Assembly (NCBI GenBank): GCA_022570795.1
Contig: JAKUDP010000002.1
Span: forward strand, 1,302,001 to 1,366,000
From: Sphaerulina vaccinii
Taxonomy: Eukaryota; Ascomycota; Dothideomycetes; Mycosphaerellales; Mycosphaerellaceae
Reading direction: 5' to 3'
Length of the DNA: 64,000 nucleotides
Below are positions 32,741 through 42,730 of the stretch, piece after piece; the stretch's first letter is position 1, and every line of letters starts with the position of its first letter. The translations under genes were made by a program, and so were the position numbers. The notes under the pieces were generated by a model. It was given only the letters and a program-made list of their open reading frames with translations. It searched no databases and had not been told where the DNA came from.

Positions 32741-34372
32741 TCAGACTGCATGCCAGGTAGATGTCCGATGTATCGCACTAGCGAACGACGCTAGTGACTG
32801 ACGTGCAGATAGGCGATCTTGATGAACGCCGAGGCCGGTCTTTTTATGATTGCCGATAAGACCTTCACGGAACGAGAGCGCTGCCGTATCTGTGTAATGT
32901 GTAAGAGGAATTGGGTCCGACGTCGAGGCAGTCGCAGGTATCCGCCGGCGAGACCATCGAGATATACAAACTATCGATGGTACTAGAACAAGTACGAGGG
33001 CCAAAACAACAAGTACAGTATACGCGGTGGCTTTAAGTATCATGAATCCAGTGGTAAAATTTGCCTTGTTCGAATGTAGCATTGCAAGACCTATGATCAG
33101 AGCGATCGATATAGAACCCACCACAATGACAACCGCGAGGGTAAAAGTCTTGTCTATGTTCAGCTGATAGCTCCACGGGCTGCTTGGGTGGAAGTCCTTG
33201 AACAGGTCTGGAATACGAGCTTCCGGTAGACGATTGGAGGGGTGGATGTAATGATGTGCTCGGACGACCGGTCGTAGCCTCGTTCTCTGAAGTGGCACTG
33301 TAAAAGGTATCGTGCATGGCATATTCTCTTGAGATATGTCGTATTGCACGGACGCGGCAAGCATAGCACTTTCAGCCTCGCGATCTACACCAAGTGCACT
33401 GCAGATGACACCCCAGCTGGACTCTGCGACAGTGCTAACTCCCCAATCCTGAGATTCACTATGCCACCGACGCAGAAAGCTCAGAACCATAATGACAACT
33501 GTGTGCCAAGGAAGTGAATAACCAGGAAAGAATTTCCCAAGGATGGTGTGTTCCTTCTCTGGAATCAAGCCTAGGAGTGCGAAGACCTTGTCCCTGGGAT
33601 CTCCACATAGACACTGTCTGGCCAAGACCAAAAGGCGCTGAAGCGGTACACCTTGACCAGGCTGGCTGACAGCTTCGTCTCGATCTTTTCGCAATGTCTT
33701 CCGCGTCCTCATCAGCACCAGCATAGACGGAGCCCAAATCTGACCAGCGCCAAGACGTAATTCTGCAGCTTCGATATCCCTCGCTTCGATGACCAGATCT
33801 CCGGCATAGAAGGAGAGTTGTTTCGCCGAAAGTAATTCCTGAATAATCCACATTCGCGACCAGTATGTCGACTGTACAAGGTCTGCAGCATCTGAAGTGG
33901 CTACATGCTCAGGCTTTGGGTCCTCGGGCAAGGTGATGCCGATCTCATCACGACTGACATTACATCCTAGCCAAGCAGAGACCTCCGATGCTGTGGAGAA
34001 GACATCATGAATAGAACGTACACAGTGATTCCTTTCTAGAACGTTCGTTTGATTGATGCAGATTGCGTCCACCCACAGATAGTCCCATGTACTACCCAAT
34101 TTGCCGGCTTGACGATCCTCCCAGTGCTTGAAGAGATGCCGCAAGCACACAAGTATGTTCGCACGGACGAGAAAGATCCGCCCATTGATATATATCTCGT
34201 GTATTGGGGACGTCGATCCCCATACATAAGAAACTGCTGTGTACGGAGGCGCTTCGTGCCGTCGGACTGTATCTATGGATAGGTGGAGAGTGTGGCTGCA
34301 ACTCCTGAAGCTGAGTAATCGAATATGGCCGTCTGGGAGTGGGCTGTACGCATATGATTCGTGAGACATCAT
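32741..34372 (-). CDS. HET-domain protein with two C-terminal membrane helices
   Basis: A 543-residue intronless protein. The three HET motifs appear in order: YTAVSYVWGS (about 43-52), YLWVDAICINQTN..ER (about 93-114) and SAWLGCN (about 131-138). HET proteins trigger incompatibility cell death or act as TIR-like immune effectors in fungi. After an RDKVFALLGLI segment typical of the family, the C-terminus has two strong hydrophobic helices (LAVVIVVGSISIALIIGLAM and YTVLVVLALVLVLVPSIVC). These would anchor it in a membrane, which is not the rule for HET proteins. The start codon could be either of two adjacent Mets. Confidence 0.93.
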   Translation of the reverse strand: MMSHESYAYSPLPDGHIRLLSFRSCSHTLHLSIDTVRRHEAPPYTAVSYVWGSTSPIHEIYINGRIFLVRANILVCLRHLFKHWEDRQAGKLGSTWDYLWVDAICINQTNVLERNHCVRSIHDVFSTASEVSAWLGCNVSRDEIGITLPEDPKPEHVATSDAADLVQSTYWSRMWIIQELLSAKQLSFYAGDLVIEARDIEAAELRLGAGQIWAPSMLVLMRTRKTLRKDRDEAVSQPGQGVPLQRLLVLARQCLCGDPRDKVFALLGLIPEKEHTILGKFFPGYSLPWHTVVIMVLSFLRRWHSESQDWGVSTVAESSWGVICSALGVDREAESAMLAASVQYDISQENMPCTIPFTVPLQRTRLRPVVRAHHYIHPSNRLPEARIPDLFKDFHPSSPWSYQLNIDKTFTLAVVIVVGSISIALIIGLAMLHSNKANFTTGFMILKATAYTVLVVLALVLVLVPSIVCISRWSRRRIPATASTSDPIPLTHYTDTAALSFREGLIGNHKKTGLGVHQDRLSARQSLASFASAIHRTSTWHAV

Positions 34373-34505
34373 GGGAGTGTGTTGAACATAATGTCTTCAT
34401 GCGCAACAAGAAGCTTTGCGTACATGTAGGGCTGGCCCAAGGTCGAGGCCGCCCGACTCAGCTCGGCTGCGCCTCCATGCAGAGGATCGGGACGCCACTG
34501 AATCC

Positions 34506-35651
34506 TCAAGTTTGCGACTGATTACCACCGTTTCCGAACGCTGTGCCCACAAAAACAACCTGCACGCTTGCCAGAGCCACAGATGCCATGAACACGTCGA
34601 TACTCCTGGCTTCAGTGAACATTGTGAGTGCCGAGGCGAAGACAGCACTGAACATGACAATAAAAGCCAGTCGCATGATCGTGTCTTCGATGAAGTATAG
34701 CGCCACAATCGAGCAAGTCGGTAAAGCCGAAGCAATAACCATGACAAAAGCTCTCATTGCTGTACTGATCTTCTTGTCTCCATACAAGTACTCGCCCATA
34801 TCGCCATCTGGCCCTCGAAACTTGGAGTAGATACCATGCCACCAGCCAAGAAAAGTAGAGGTAAAGAACTTCGTGAACGGGTCCTGCTCACGGAATGCCG
34901 AGTTCAGAGTGACGAGGTCATCCTGCATTGGAGTATGTGTTCCATCGATGATTGCATATGCGGTGTTCTCGGGATGCTGTAGCCAATTCGGATTGGGTGT
35001 TTCCTCTCTATGGATGAAGTGCCAAATAGACTCTACGAAGGTACCGTCGGGCTTCGCCAGGCTGTGAAGCTGACTTTGTTGCAATAACAGATGATTGTAC
35101 TTGTCCAGGGCATGACTGAGCTCCTTATATTTGTCTCGTAACTTATGACCTGGCGTGCCTGGGTCACATGTGTCATCTGCAAACAAGTGCTCAACTTTGT
35201 AGTGCAGCTGTTCATGTTCAAAGTCTTGTTCCAACTCGTGCATTTGGTGCTCCAAATGTGTGAGTTTCGCTTGGTGATAAAGCAGATTCCGCGCGTTCAG
35301 AGCAGCAAAACTGCGATAGATAGCATAATTCTCGCGCGTGCCTAATAACCTGGCAAGCATAGGATACCCATGCAGTGCCTCAGCCTCTGGCTTCCAAGTC
35401 GGTCGTCGCTCGAGTCTCGGAGGGAACAACGACGAGTCTGTTGATAGTAGTGTATCTCGCCGCGGCAACTCTTTCGCGAATGTGGTAGAAGAGCTGTACG
35501 ACCAACCTGTCTCAGTGCGTTGTGCTGCGGGTGGCGGTGGTGCTAGATCAGGCTGTTTCTCGATGTCATTGTCGATCTTTGTCTCATCAATCTCAAGTTG
35601 GCGGCCCAGGCTGTGCTGAGACACGTCATCTGGTGCGATTAGTGAGTCCAT
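34506..35651 (-). CDS. DUF6594 family membrane protein
   Basis: A 381-residue intronless protein. Residues 1-95 are polar and probably disordered. From GYPMLARLLGTRENYAIYRS (about 95) follow FAALNARNLLYHQAKLTHLE and a long coiled-coil-like stretch to about 195. Three hydrophobic helices lie at the C-terminus (about 300-375: AFVMVIASALPTCSIVALYF, MRLAFIVMFSAVFASALTMF, VFMASVALASVQVVFVGTAF). This layout is that of the fungal DUF6594 family, often found near HET genes. No biochemical function is established. Confidence 0.85.
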   Translation of the reverse strand: MDSLIAPDDVSQHSLGRQLEIDETKIDNDIEKQPDLAPPPPAAQRTETGWSYSSSTTFAKELPRRDTLLSTDSSLFPPRLERRPTWKPEAEALHGYPMLARLLGTRENYAIYRSFAALNARNLLYHQAKLTHLEHQMHELEQDFEHEQLHYKVEHLFADDTCDPGTPGHKLRDKYKELSHALDKYNHLLLQQSQLHSLAKPDGTFVESIWHFIHREETPNPNWLQHPENTAYAIIDGTHTPMQDDLVTLNSAFREQDPFTKFFTSTFLGWWHGIYSKFRGPDGDMGEYLYGDKKISTAMRAFVMVIASALPTCSIVALYFIEDTIMRLAFIVMFSAVFASALTMFTEARSIDVFMASVALASVQVVFVGTAFGNGGNQSQT

Positions 35652-36364
35652 CTCTGAAGATACGGCATGTAATGAGTGCCAGTGTCGTGCGAAGGGGCTG
35701 TCTTCGATTGGTAGGGTCAGATCGTGGAGTAGCTCCAGATCGTGGAGGCTTCAACAACAGGACGCCCAACTCTTGCCATGAACCTCCAGACTCATGTCTC
35801 CATGTGCCAGTGCAGCCACCAGGATTTTACACAAGCGACTTAGGGCTGTACCGGTGAGCAGTGGAGCTCGTACTGCAGTACAACATCGATAACATTGGTA
35901 GCTGCACGACGTTATCTTCTGTCATCTGCCTTCGGAGTGCAAGCCGAGGGCTGTGGCCTGCGCATGCAAAGCAGGTACAGTACGAATGCGATCCCAGGCT
36001 GGGCTGCAGTAATGCACATCATGTTGCCACCGACATGTGTATCATGGCCGCGATACGAGCGTGTAAAGCGCCCAAAGTAGCGATTGCGTCGTTCAGCTTG
36101 CGGCACGAACCTTGCACATGCATGAAGGCTGAGCGTGCACTGCATGCGGCCCCATACTCGCTTGCATGCCTGCTCTGTTATCAAAAGATGATTGGATACT
36201 CACAGCATGTGCGCGCGCTCACCACAATGCCCTGCCTTGCTGCTTGCGGCTGAGTTCTCCAAAGGTTGCGGTAGCAACGCATGAGAGAGCGTGGATTGCT
36301 AAGAGGGACCAGAGCATTGTCTACCGCATCGTTGACTCTTTCCTCAGCGAGCCTCGCTACCGCC
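35652..36364. other. Intergenic region between divergent genes
   Basis: It separates the DUF6594 gene (-) and the retropepsin-like gene (+). Open frames here overlap on both strands and show no domain. No RNA or repeat was seen. Confidence 0.5.
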
Positions 36365-37301
36365 ATGGCAGACGTTCTTGTTTCGAGTCCAACGGAGCTG
36401 GGTAAATTACCGGTCGTTTCCATACATCATACGAGCGTGACGGAGGACGAGCAACATGAGTCTATAGAGCATAGACATCTTACTCCTAGAGCACGCTCGC
36501 CGCATGATGTGGAACGAATTCGCACTTCTGGATTCGAGCTTGAGTGGTACGACGATGCATGCCATGAGGAGTATGAATGGCTCCGCTTACCCAAGAAACG
36601 AGAATGGGGCATCCTTTCCTTCTTGAAGCATACGCCTGAACAGCGCAACACTGCCAATACGCCACTAACTATCCGACGACGAGATGGCAAGGAAGTCGTC
36701 ATGTGGGCCAAGATGGACACTGGCGCGGATGTCAACACAATCAACGAGAGTACGCTGTCCGCTCTGTTTGGCGACACTTCATCCAACTGGAAGAAACCGC
36801 TCAGCGAGAGTCCAGAACTAAAAGGCTTCACCAACTTGAGCGTGATCGGTGACCAGCATTTCGAGCCTACTCATTACGTGGAATTAAGCTTTCATGCTGG
36901 AACAAGCAGGTGTGCAGTGCAGCATCACGCTATGGCGATATGATAACTGACCAGTGTCCAGGAAGCCATTCGGTCTTGTTCCGTTCGTTGTCGTGCCAGA
37001 TGATGCTATAAAAGCTGCGCAAGATGGTGTTCCGAATGTGATTCTCGGCGTACGGACGTTGTGGGAGCATCATATGGTTATGATCGACATCGAGTACCTC
37101 AACGAGCCTGATGATACTCTCGAAGTGATTGCTGGAAGAGCCGAAGAGGAGCGTCCCGGTGGGGGGCACATCGGTATCATGAAGGTCAAACGTCCCAATG
37201 GCTTGCCGAGCGTGCCAGCTCCAGGCCCTCGAAGCAAGCGGAGGAACACAAAGATCATAATGGCTGCCGACGGTGCTCGGGTTCAGTCTTGGGAACTGTA
37301 A
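36365..37301 (+). CDS. Single-domain retropepsin-like aspartic protease protein
   Basis: Two exons (36,365-36,909; 36,962-37,301) encode 294 residues. The 52-bp intron (GTGTGC..TGTCCAG) joins HAGTSR to KPFGLVPF in frame. The retropepsin-like domain shows the active site KMDTGADVNTI (Asp118-Thr-Gly) and the later NVILGVRTLWEHH, which fits the hydrophobic-LG motif of retroviral-type proteases. The domain occupies about residues 105-230, preceded by an acidic/polar region and followed by a basic tail. There is no gag, RT or integrase nearby and base composition is normal. It is thus a host gene of retroelement origin, not a transposon remnant. Its substrate is unknown. Confidence 0.85.
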
Positions 37302-37460
37302 TGACAATCGGGCAAGCAACACGACAGTGACCAAGCCTCATGCCATGATGGTCTCGAAATGGTCCTGGTAGAGGCGGGGAGAGGGAGAAGAAGAGGTTGT
37401 TTCCGGGACGAGCCTCCACATAGCTGCACCTACGCCAAGGGCAATGATACCCACGAAAAT

Positions 37461-38285
37461 TCAGTTGCGCACATAGGTTCTGCGCGTCTCGGCCGACCAT
37501 TGTTGCAGGCGTCTATCGAACCCAGCAGCATTATTGGTGTTTGGGAAAGGCACATTCGGAATAGGCTTATCCAAGAACTTGCAAATCGGCTCCCACCCAT
37601 CTTCGATACTCCATTCGAGCAGATTCTCTGCAGGGACAAGTCCTTTTACCATAGCACAGTGCTCTCTATAGATCCACTTTCCATTCCGCCTGATAGCAGT
37701 AGCCAAGTTCGCACCATCTGTGGCACGAAACAGAAGCGGCCACATGTACTTCTCGTATGTCGTCGAAGACCAGAAGCCGTACCAGCTCCACCACGAAACA
37801 AACCACATGTACCAGTTCTCGTTGATGCCAGCGATATGCTTCTTGACACTCTTGTGCCACGCATCAACATCTCCGCGATGGTTCAAGATCACCTTCGTGT
37901 CGGGATAAGCTGCATTCAGCTCAGCAGCAAAGACGGAAGCTGCGGCATCAGTGACAGCAATACTATGGCCGATTATGGCGTCAAAGTGGGCAGCAGTGAT
38001 GTTGCTCTCGCCATCACGGTTTCCATACCACTTCTTCTTGCAGAGGCGGACCCAAGCTTGATAGTACTGCGGTTGCTCGAAAAGGATGTCGAAGCCATGA
38101 TACACGTAGTCGTGCCCTAGGATTTGTAAGGCGTTCTGAAGAGACTCTGTTGCTGAGCGTGGGAAGCCAGGGCATATAACTTGCATAGGTTGAGTTCGTG
38201 TTCTCGGAGGTGGCTCTGGCGCATAGTAGAGTGTGTTTTCCAGGAGGCGCTGGAACCAGCCTGAATTTCCGAAGAGATTCGCCAT
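37461..38285 (-). CDS. P-loop sulfotransferase-like protein
   Basis: A 274-residue protein starting MANLFGNSGWF. VICPGFPRSATESLQNALQI holds the phosphosulfate/P-loop binding segment of the fungal sulfotransferase-like family often mis-named NAD epimerase. VILNHRGDVDAWHKSVKKH and the C-terminal ENLLEWSIEDGWEPICKFL are also typical. The frame ends in TGA (37,461-37,463). Reading on in the same frame adds 40 codons beginning IFVGIIALGVGAAMW, a membrane-helix-like segment that many relatives have at the C-terminus. The stop may be a recent truncation. Activity has not been shown for this family. Confidence 0.82.
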   Translation of the reverse strand: MANLFGNSGWFQRLLENTLYYAPEPPPRTRTQPMQVICPGFPRSATESLQNALQILGHDYVYHGFDILFEQPQYYQAWVRLCKKKWYGNRDGESNITAAHFDAIIGHSIAVTDAAASVFAAELNAAYPDTKVILNHRGDVDAWHKSVKKHIAGINENWYMWFVSWWSWYGFWSSTTYEKYMWPLLFRATDGANLATAIRRNGKWIYREHCAMVKGLVPAENLLEWSIEDGWEPICKFLDKPIPNVPFPNTNNAAGFDRRLQQWSAETRRTYVRN

Positions 38286-38862
38286 GATCTGGAGAACATA
38301 GTAAATCGGAATTCCTTGTGCAGCTCTTCTGGAAAGCCCTTATGGTTGGTGGTGATGCCACTTGATTACACTTGATCCGCAACGCGTGAGACGCGTGAAG
38401 TGGCAGGATCTGACATGAAGCCATCAATTTTGAATCCATCCTAGGGCTTTCAGCTGGCATAGAATGGCTCGCCTGTGCATACAGTATGTTGTCGTTGACG
38501 GACTAATGATGGTAGTGTTGATCAGATCGAAGTTCAGTTTGGAGCAAAAGTATAATGCTGGGCTGGTACCAGGACAGAGTTCTGAAATACACTAGTTCCC
38601 GTCTTCCCGTAGCCAATGGCTTCCTGATGCTGAGCTGTTCGACCACTCCTTTCAAGTCAGTATCGAAACAGACATTGCAACAGTCTATAGCATACGACCT
38701 CCAGGCGCACGAGTCTGACGATCAGTGTCATATAAGAGCAGAGATGCACTCTGAGCGCGAAGCCAGGACTGAAACAAGTACCTCTCAATTCACATCATCT
38801 GTCGGCCAACACATAATCAAACCTGACTACAGCACGCGAGATGATCAAGAATCACAGCTCAT
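38286..38862. other. Intergenic region
   Basis: It lies upstream of the sulfotransferase-like gene and downstream of the methyltransferase gene. A 107-codon plus-strand frame at 38,555 shows no domain and is not called. Nothing else recognised. Confidence 0.5.
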
Positions 38863-39717
38863 CTACATCGGCTTCTGACCCACGTACCACCAAGCGTTGC
38901 CTACCATGAATACCGGATTCTCTTTCAGTTCAGCACCAGCTTCAGTCTCCAGCTTAGCCACCCTCTCCTCCGTCCATCTCGATCCCGCTCTACCCACGAG
39001 GGCTCCCCGTATAATCTTTCCCACAACCTCAAACAAATTGCTGAGCAAGCCTCGCACCTGATCATGCTCCGGATCCAGAACGTATGTCTCTCTAGAGACA
39101 TCAGCAAGTCCTTCAGCGACCATCATCTCTCCGATCCTCGCCGTCTGCGCAGTATCCCTTGTCATGATCCACTCCTTAAACCCTTCGAAGAGTTCGCTCG
39201 TTGCCTGATGCTTGACGCCAGGACGAGTCTGCGCCAGACACGCAGTTCTAGGGTCCCAGTCCTGCCATTGCAAATAGCCTCCGGGCTTCAGCATTGCAAC
39301 AGCATTCTTCACAGCCTGCTCCCACTGAGAGCCGATCAGATTTATGTGCATGAGACGGATGTTCACAATGTCGAAGATTCCTTCAAAAGCTTCTCCTGGG
39401 CCGCTGGGATCCGCTGCGTCTCTCACATGGAAGTGCACTCTCGACGACAGGCCCTCCTGTTTAAGCTCTTCTGGCGGAGGGAACTGGATTGCACTGATGT
39501 CGAACCCATAACACTCAGCTTGCGGGAGAAGTTGGGCGACCTCGCACAACCATATTCCTGAACCACAGGAGACATCTGCCACTTTCAATGCAGGCTTCTT
39601 GGTGTCTACTCGTGGATGGATGTGGTATCCGGCGAATGTACGAAGGAGATTCTGGTTCTGCACATTCAATCGACGAGTCTCATTCGCGTCCCGCGGCAGG
39701 CCATAAGTATCTGGCAT
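38863..39717 (-). CDS. Class I SAM-dependent methyltransferase
   Basis: An intronless 284-residue protein starting MPDTYGLPRDANETRRLNVQ. The SAM-binding motif I reads KVADVSCGSGIWLCEVAQ, with an acidic GFDIS at the end of strand 2. A motif II-like FDIVNIRLMHINL and a motif III-like MLKPGGYLQWQDWD follow. The N-terminal NETRRLNVQNQNLL pattern is frequent in fungal secondary-metabolite or UMTA-type methyltransferases. There is no adjacent synthase gene, so the substrate cannot be inferred. Confidence 0.88.
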   Translation of the reverse strand: MPDTYGLPRDANETRRLNVQNQNLLRTFAGYHIHPRVDTKKPALKVADVSCGSGIWLCEVAQLLPQAECYGFDISAIQFPPPEELKQEGLSSRVHFHVRDAADPSGPGEAFEGIFDIVNIRLMHINLIGSQWEQAVKNAVAMLKPGGYLQWQDWDPRTACLAQTRPGVKHQATSELFEGFKEWIMTRDTAQTARIGEMMVAEGLADVSRETYVLDPEHDQVRGLLSNLFEVVGKIIRGALVGRAGSRWTEERVAKLETEAGAELKENPVFMVGNAWWYVGQKPM

Positions 39718-40133
39718 CGTTGGCAGTAGGTCTCAGTGCGTGTCTCAACGATACGGGATAGGCGATGCTGGCTGGTTCCCTTTATATGCTGACTGCTGTA
39801 GCAAGAGTATGTCTGTTGAGCAGAGCGAGCTGCTCAGATCAAGATGAAAAGCCAACTTTCTCTGCAGAATGGAGGACACCAGGCTCCCGGAAGTAGAGGC
39901 AGGGGCGTGCGGCCGCGATTTTCGACTTCCTCGAAGCTTCGTCAGAACCAAGCAAGGTGTGGACGAGCTTGATATGTCTTTGAGCATACGCTATCTTCGT
40001 TTAGCAGTCTGCTGACGGAGCTGACATAGCTTGCATCCTCAGCCGAAGATCTACGGATCCTTCGGCTTGGAGGATGACAACAAATTGTCTGCCCATAGTT
40101 ACTCCATTCGACGCGATGACCAATAGCCAACCC
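39718..40133. other. Intergenic region
   Basis: It lies between two minus-strand genes and would contain the promoter of the methyltransferase gene. No feature recognised. Confidence 0.5.
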
Positions 40134-40643
40134 TCAATCTGTTCTTATACCAGCATGGAGATCTTCTACCGGCGGTCCGAACATGCTCTTCGTTGAGATC
40201 ATACGCCACGACCCATTGTTATCGATTCTCTTCCAGCTCATATTCGTCATCCATGGTCTCTGCACGCCTGGAGGGCAGCCTAGGATATGTCCAGACTGCG
40301 TGGCTTCGGCAATCCCGCGTGCTGTGTCCACATCGACTTCGATATGAAGTGATTCCACTCGGAACTGTGGCCATTGAGTGGTAGTCGCACTTTGGGCTTC
40401 AAGATATGTCTGCAAACCTCTTCTTTCGCCATAGAAGAGACTGGCCTCTTCGCGGAAGTCGTCGTCGATGATGTGTCTCCAGAAGTCAACGTCCGTGACT
40501 CTAGAATTGACAGCATTGGTCATGGTATTGATCACCTTTTCGAGGTGAATAGTCACCTCGGCCTTGGTCATGGGCGGTCTATTGGAACTTGGTCCATACC
40601 CAGACGATAGATGGTCGTTAAGACCGGCAGCTTGATCTGCCAT
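40134..40643 (-). CDS. NTF2/SnoaL-like protein
   Basis: A 169-residue intronless protein. A helical N-terminal half (HLEKVINTMTNAVNSRVTDVDFWRHI) is followed by strands FRVESLHIEVDVDTARGIAEA and MSWKRIDNNGSWRMISTKSM, the alpha+beta barrel layout of NTF2-like/SnoaL proteins. Such folds serve as small enzymes or ligand-binding domains in fungi. The pattern CPPGV....M.W.....WR is shared with the protein at 59,472-60,152, suggesting they are distant paralogues. Function unknown. Confidence 0.7.
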   Translation of the reverse strand: MADQAAGLNDHLSSGYGPSSNRPPMTKAEVTIHLEKVINTMTNAVNSRVTDVDFWRHIIDDDFREEASLFYGERRGLQTYLEAQSATTTQWPQFRVESLHIEVDVDTARGIAEATQSGHILGCPPGVQRPWMTNMSWKRIDNNGSWRMISTKSMFGPPVEDLHAGIRTD

Positions 40644-41184
40644 ACTTGCTCGAGCTCACAAAGACAATGATATACTGCTTGCTCTTTCTCTGGCTAGCGG
40701 TTCGTGGAGTGGCGTGCATCAAGGTCGTAGAAGCTCGTGTATAGGGCGGATGGGTAGTCCACGAGTACGCTCGTGGTAACAGCTCTCGTATAGCATTGCG
40801 GACCTTACGAATGATACTCGACGGCAGGAGAGGGTTTGATCGCACATATCGGCGGTAGCTCTACCTAGGGAGCATATTTGAACCGGTGAGTACCGCTTAC
40901 ACTGGACGGAGACACCCTCGACACGTTGCACGTGCGTGCCAAGAAGGCCATGTATTGAGTTGCTCACCTCCTCCATCTCTCCATCTCCTGCGATCTGCCA
41001 TGGACACGCAGAGTAAGCTGCGTCTGCGCGCCCGTTTCCATCTCATCACAGTCGCGAGAAAGAGCCTGTCTTCAAGTATGGACAGCTGTGCTCGAATGAT
41101 TCGGGTCTCGGCAGCGAATGCCGCCGTGGAAACCACTTATACTAGTACCATGCTTTCATTAAATGCTATATTGACATTTTCACA
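40644..41184. other. Intergenic region between divergent genes
   Basis: It is the shared upstream region of the NTF2-like gene (-) and the pyrroline-5-carboxylate reductase gene (+). Overlapping open frames here show no domain. Confidence 0.5.
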
Positions 41185-42291
41185 ATGCTACAGATTACAC
41201 GATCAAGCTGCAGCCGGACTGCACTTATTGTTCCTAGGACAGCTCGCAAATGCGTGGCAACAGCACCATTGACACGAACCGGCAACAAAGTGCCTAATCC
41301 CATCTCAAGCTCTCGCAAAACGATCACAAGCGCATTTAGTACCAAGAACCATACGATCATGTCTCCTGTGGATACAAGAGATGAAAAGATAGCTGACGGC
41401 TTTACGCTCGCTGTGCTTGGCTGTGGCACGATGGGCAACGCAATTCTCGGTGGCATTTTTGCTTCGTTGAACCAGATCGACAGGCTCTCAACAGAGATCC
41501 AGACTCAGCAGGGGCTACCCACGAGATTCATTGCCACTGTGCGGCGCCCCGAAGGTGCTGCGAGGATTCGTAAGGAACTAGGGCACTACCCTCAGTCAGC
41601 GAATCTTACCATCTACGAGAACGAAACTGCACGTGCAATACAGGATTCGGATGTGATACTCTTAGCATGTGCACCCGACAAGCCGGCAACGATACTACAA
41701 CAAGACGGTGTTCGAGACGCACTTTCCGGAAAGCTCTTGGTCCATATCCTGGCAGGTGTCTCAACGAAAGACATTCGGAAGGTGATCTACGGCGATGTCG
41801 CGACGATTCACAGCCAGTGTACAATCGTCAAAGCTATGCCCAACGCAGCAGCAGCGGTCAGGCAAAGTATGACTGTCATAGCAGCATCAGAACCACCTTG
41901 GTCTCCAGAACACGACGCCTTGGTAAAATGGATCTTCAATCAGATCGGTCGCGTTGTCGTACTTGATGAAGCTCATATGGACATTGCCACAGTGTTAGGT
42001 GGTGCCACACCCGCTATGATGGCAAGTCTGATTGACGGGATTGCGCAAGGTGGCATAGAGCTGGGTACTCCGATGCGAGAAAGCTACGAAATGGCGGCTC
42101 AAGCAATGATTGGCGCCGCAACACTTGTGTTGCAAGGCGCCCATCCGGCACAAGTACGAGATGGATGCAGTTGTCCCGGTGGATGTACAGCAAGATCACT
42201 GGCTGTGATAGAAGAGGGTGCAGTACGTGGCACTTTGGCCCGAGCTGTGAGGGAGGGCGTCGTAGTGGCGAAGCAGTTGGGCACCAAATAG
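41185..42291 (+). CDS. Pyrroline-5-carboxylate reductase (PRO3-type)
   Basis: A 368-residue intronless enzyme for the last step of proline synthesis, reducing pyrroline-5-carboxylate with NAD(P)H. VLGCGTMGNAILGGI (from residue 75) is the cofactor-binding loop. The C-terminal HPAQVRDGCSCPGGCTARSL and AVIEEGAVRG form the family signature. Residues 1-58 contain many Arg, Ser and Thr and no Asp or Glu, as in mitochondrial presequences. A second Met at 41,359 (MSPVDTRDEK) would give the 310-residue cytosolic form. Two products from one gene are possible. In most relatives the signature reads TTPGGCT; here Ser-Cys precedes PGGCT. Confidence 0.92.
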   Translation: MLQITRSSCSRTALIVPRTARKCVATAPLTRTGNKVPNPISSSRKTITSAFSTKNHTIMSPVDTRDEKIADGFTLAVLGCGTMGNAILGGIFASLNQIDRLSTEIQTQQGLPTRFIATVRRPEGAARIRKELGHYPQSANLTIYENETARAIQDSDVILLACAPDKPATILQQDGVRDALSGKLLVHILAGVSTKDIRKVIYGDVATIHSQCTIVKAMPNAAAAVRQSMTVIAASEPPWSPEHDALVKWIFNQIGRVVVLDEAHMDIATVLGGATPAMMASLIDGIAQGGIELGTPMRESYEMAAQAMIGAATLVLQGAHPAQVRDGCSCPGGCTARSLAVIEEGAVRGTLARAVREGVVVAKQLGTK

Positions 42292-42640
42292 GATTGAACG
42301 CTGCGTCGCGAGTCTGCTTGCTGCATTCGATGGAATGCACCAGCTTCAAGACTTCTTCTAGTGTCCGAACGAGTCCTGATTGCCCAAGGAAGATCGCCTC
42401 GCAGTATGTGTGCAGCTTCGCGGCCCGAGCACAATACGAGCCTGCGTGTGAAGACAGCATCCGGCATCACAGATCTTCTGCCTTCCAAGTCGAAGTGAGG
42501 AAATACCCTACGAAGTTGTTGCGAAATTGCAGCAGAATAGCTGAATCAGGGGCGGTCGCGCTTCAGAAAGTCGCTGACAACTTCCACTTCCACAATGACC
42601 GAACTATCCCCAAGCAACTTGTAGATCAGTATACGATACA
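42292..42640. other. Intergenic region
   Basis: It lies downstream of the reductase gene. No coding region or RNA recognised up to the TATA-like element at 42,641. Confidence 0.5.
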
Positions 42641-42650
42641 TATATATAAA
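42641..42650 (+). promoter_or_regulatory. TATA-like element of the small secreted protein gene
   Basis: The sequence tatatataaa lies 81 bp upstream of the ATG at 42,731. A C/A-rich leader (caccacctcccaatcatg) lies in between, as is usual for highly expressed fungal genes. Confidence 0.5.
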
Positions 42651-42730
42651 ATCGTCTTTCGCAAGGCATAGTCTATGTCAACCGCCACTCGCCATACAAT
42701 ACAACCACCTATCCACACCACCTCCCAATC

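Noticed and set aside
38555..38878. 107-codon plus-strand frame
   Set aside because: It overlaps the end of the methyltransferase gene on the other strand and shows no motif.
40886..41272. 128-codon plus-strand frame before the reductase gene
   Set aside because: It runs into the reductase start in another frame and lacks any domain.
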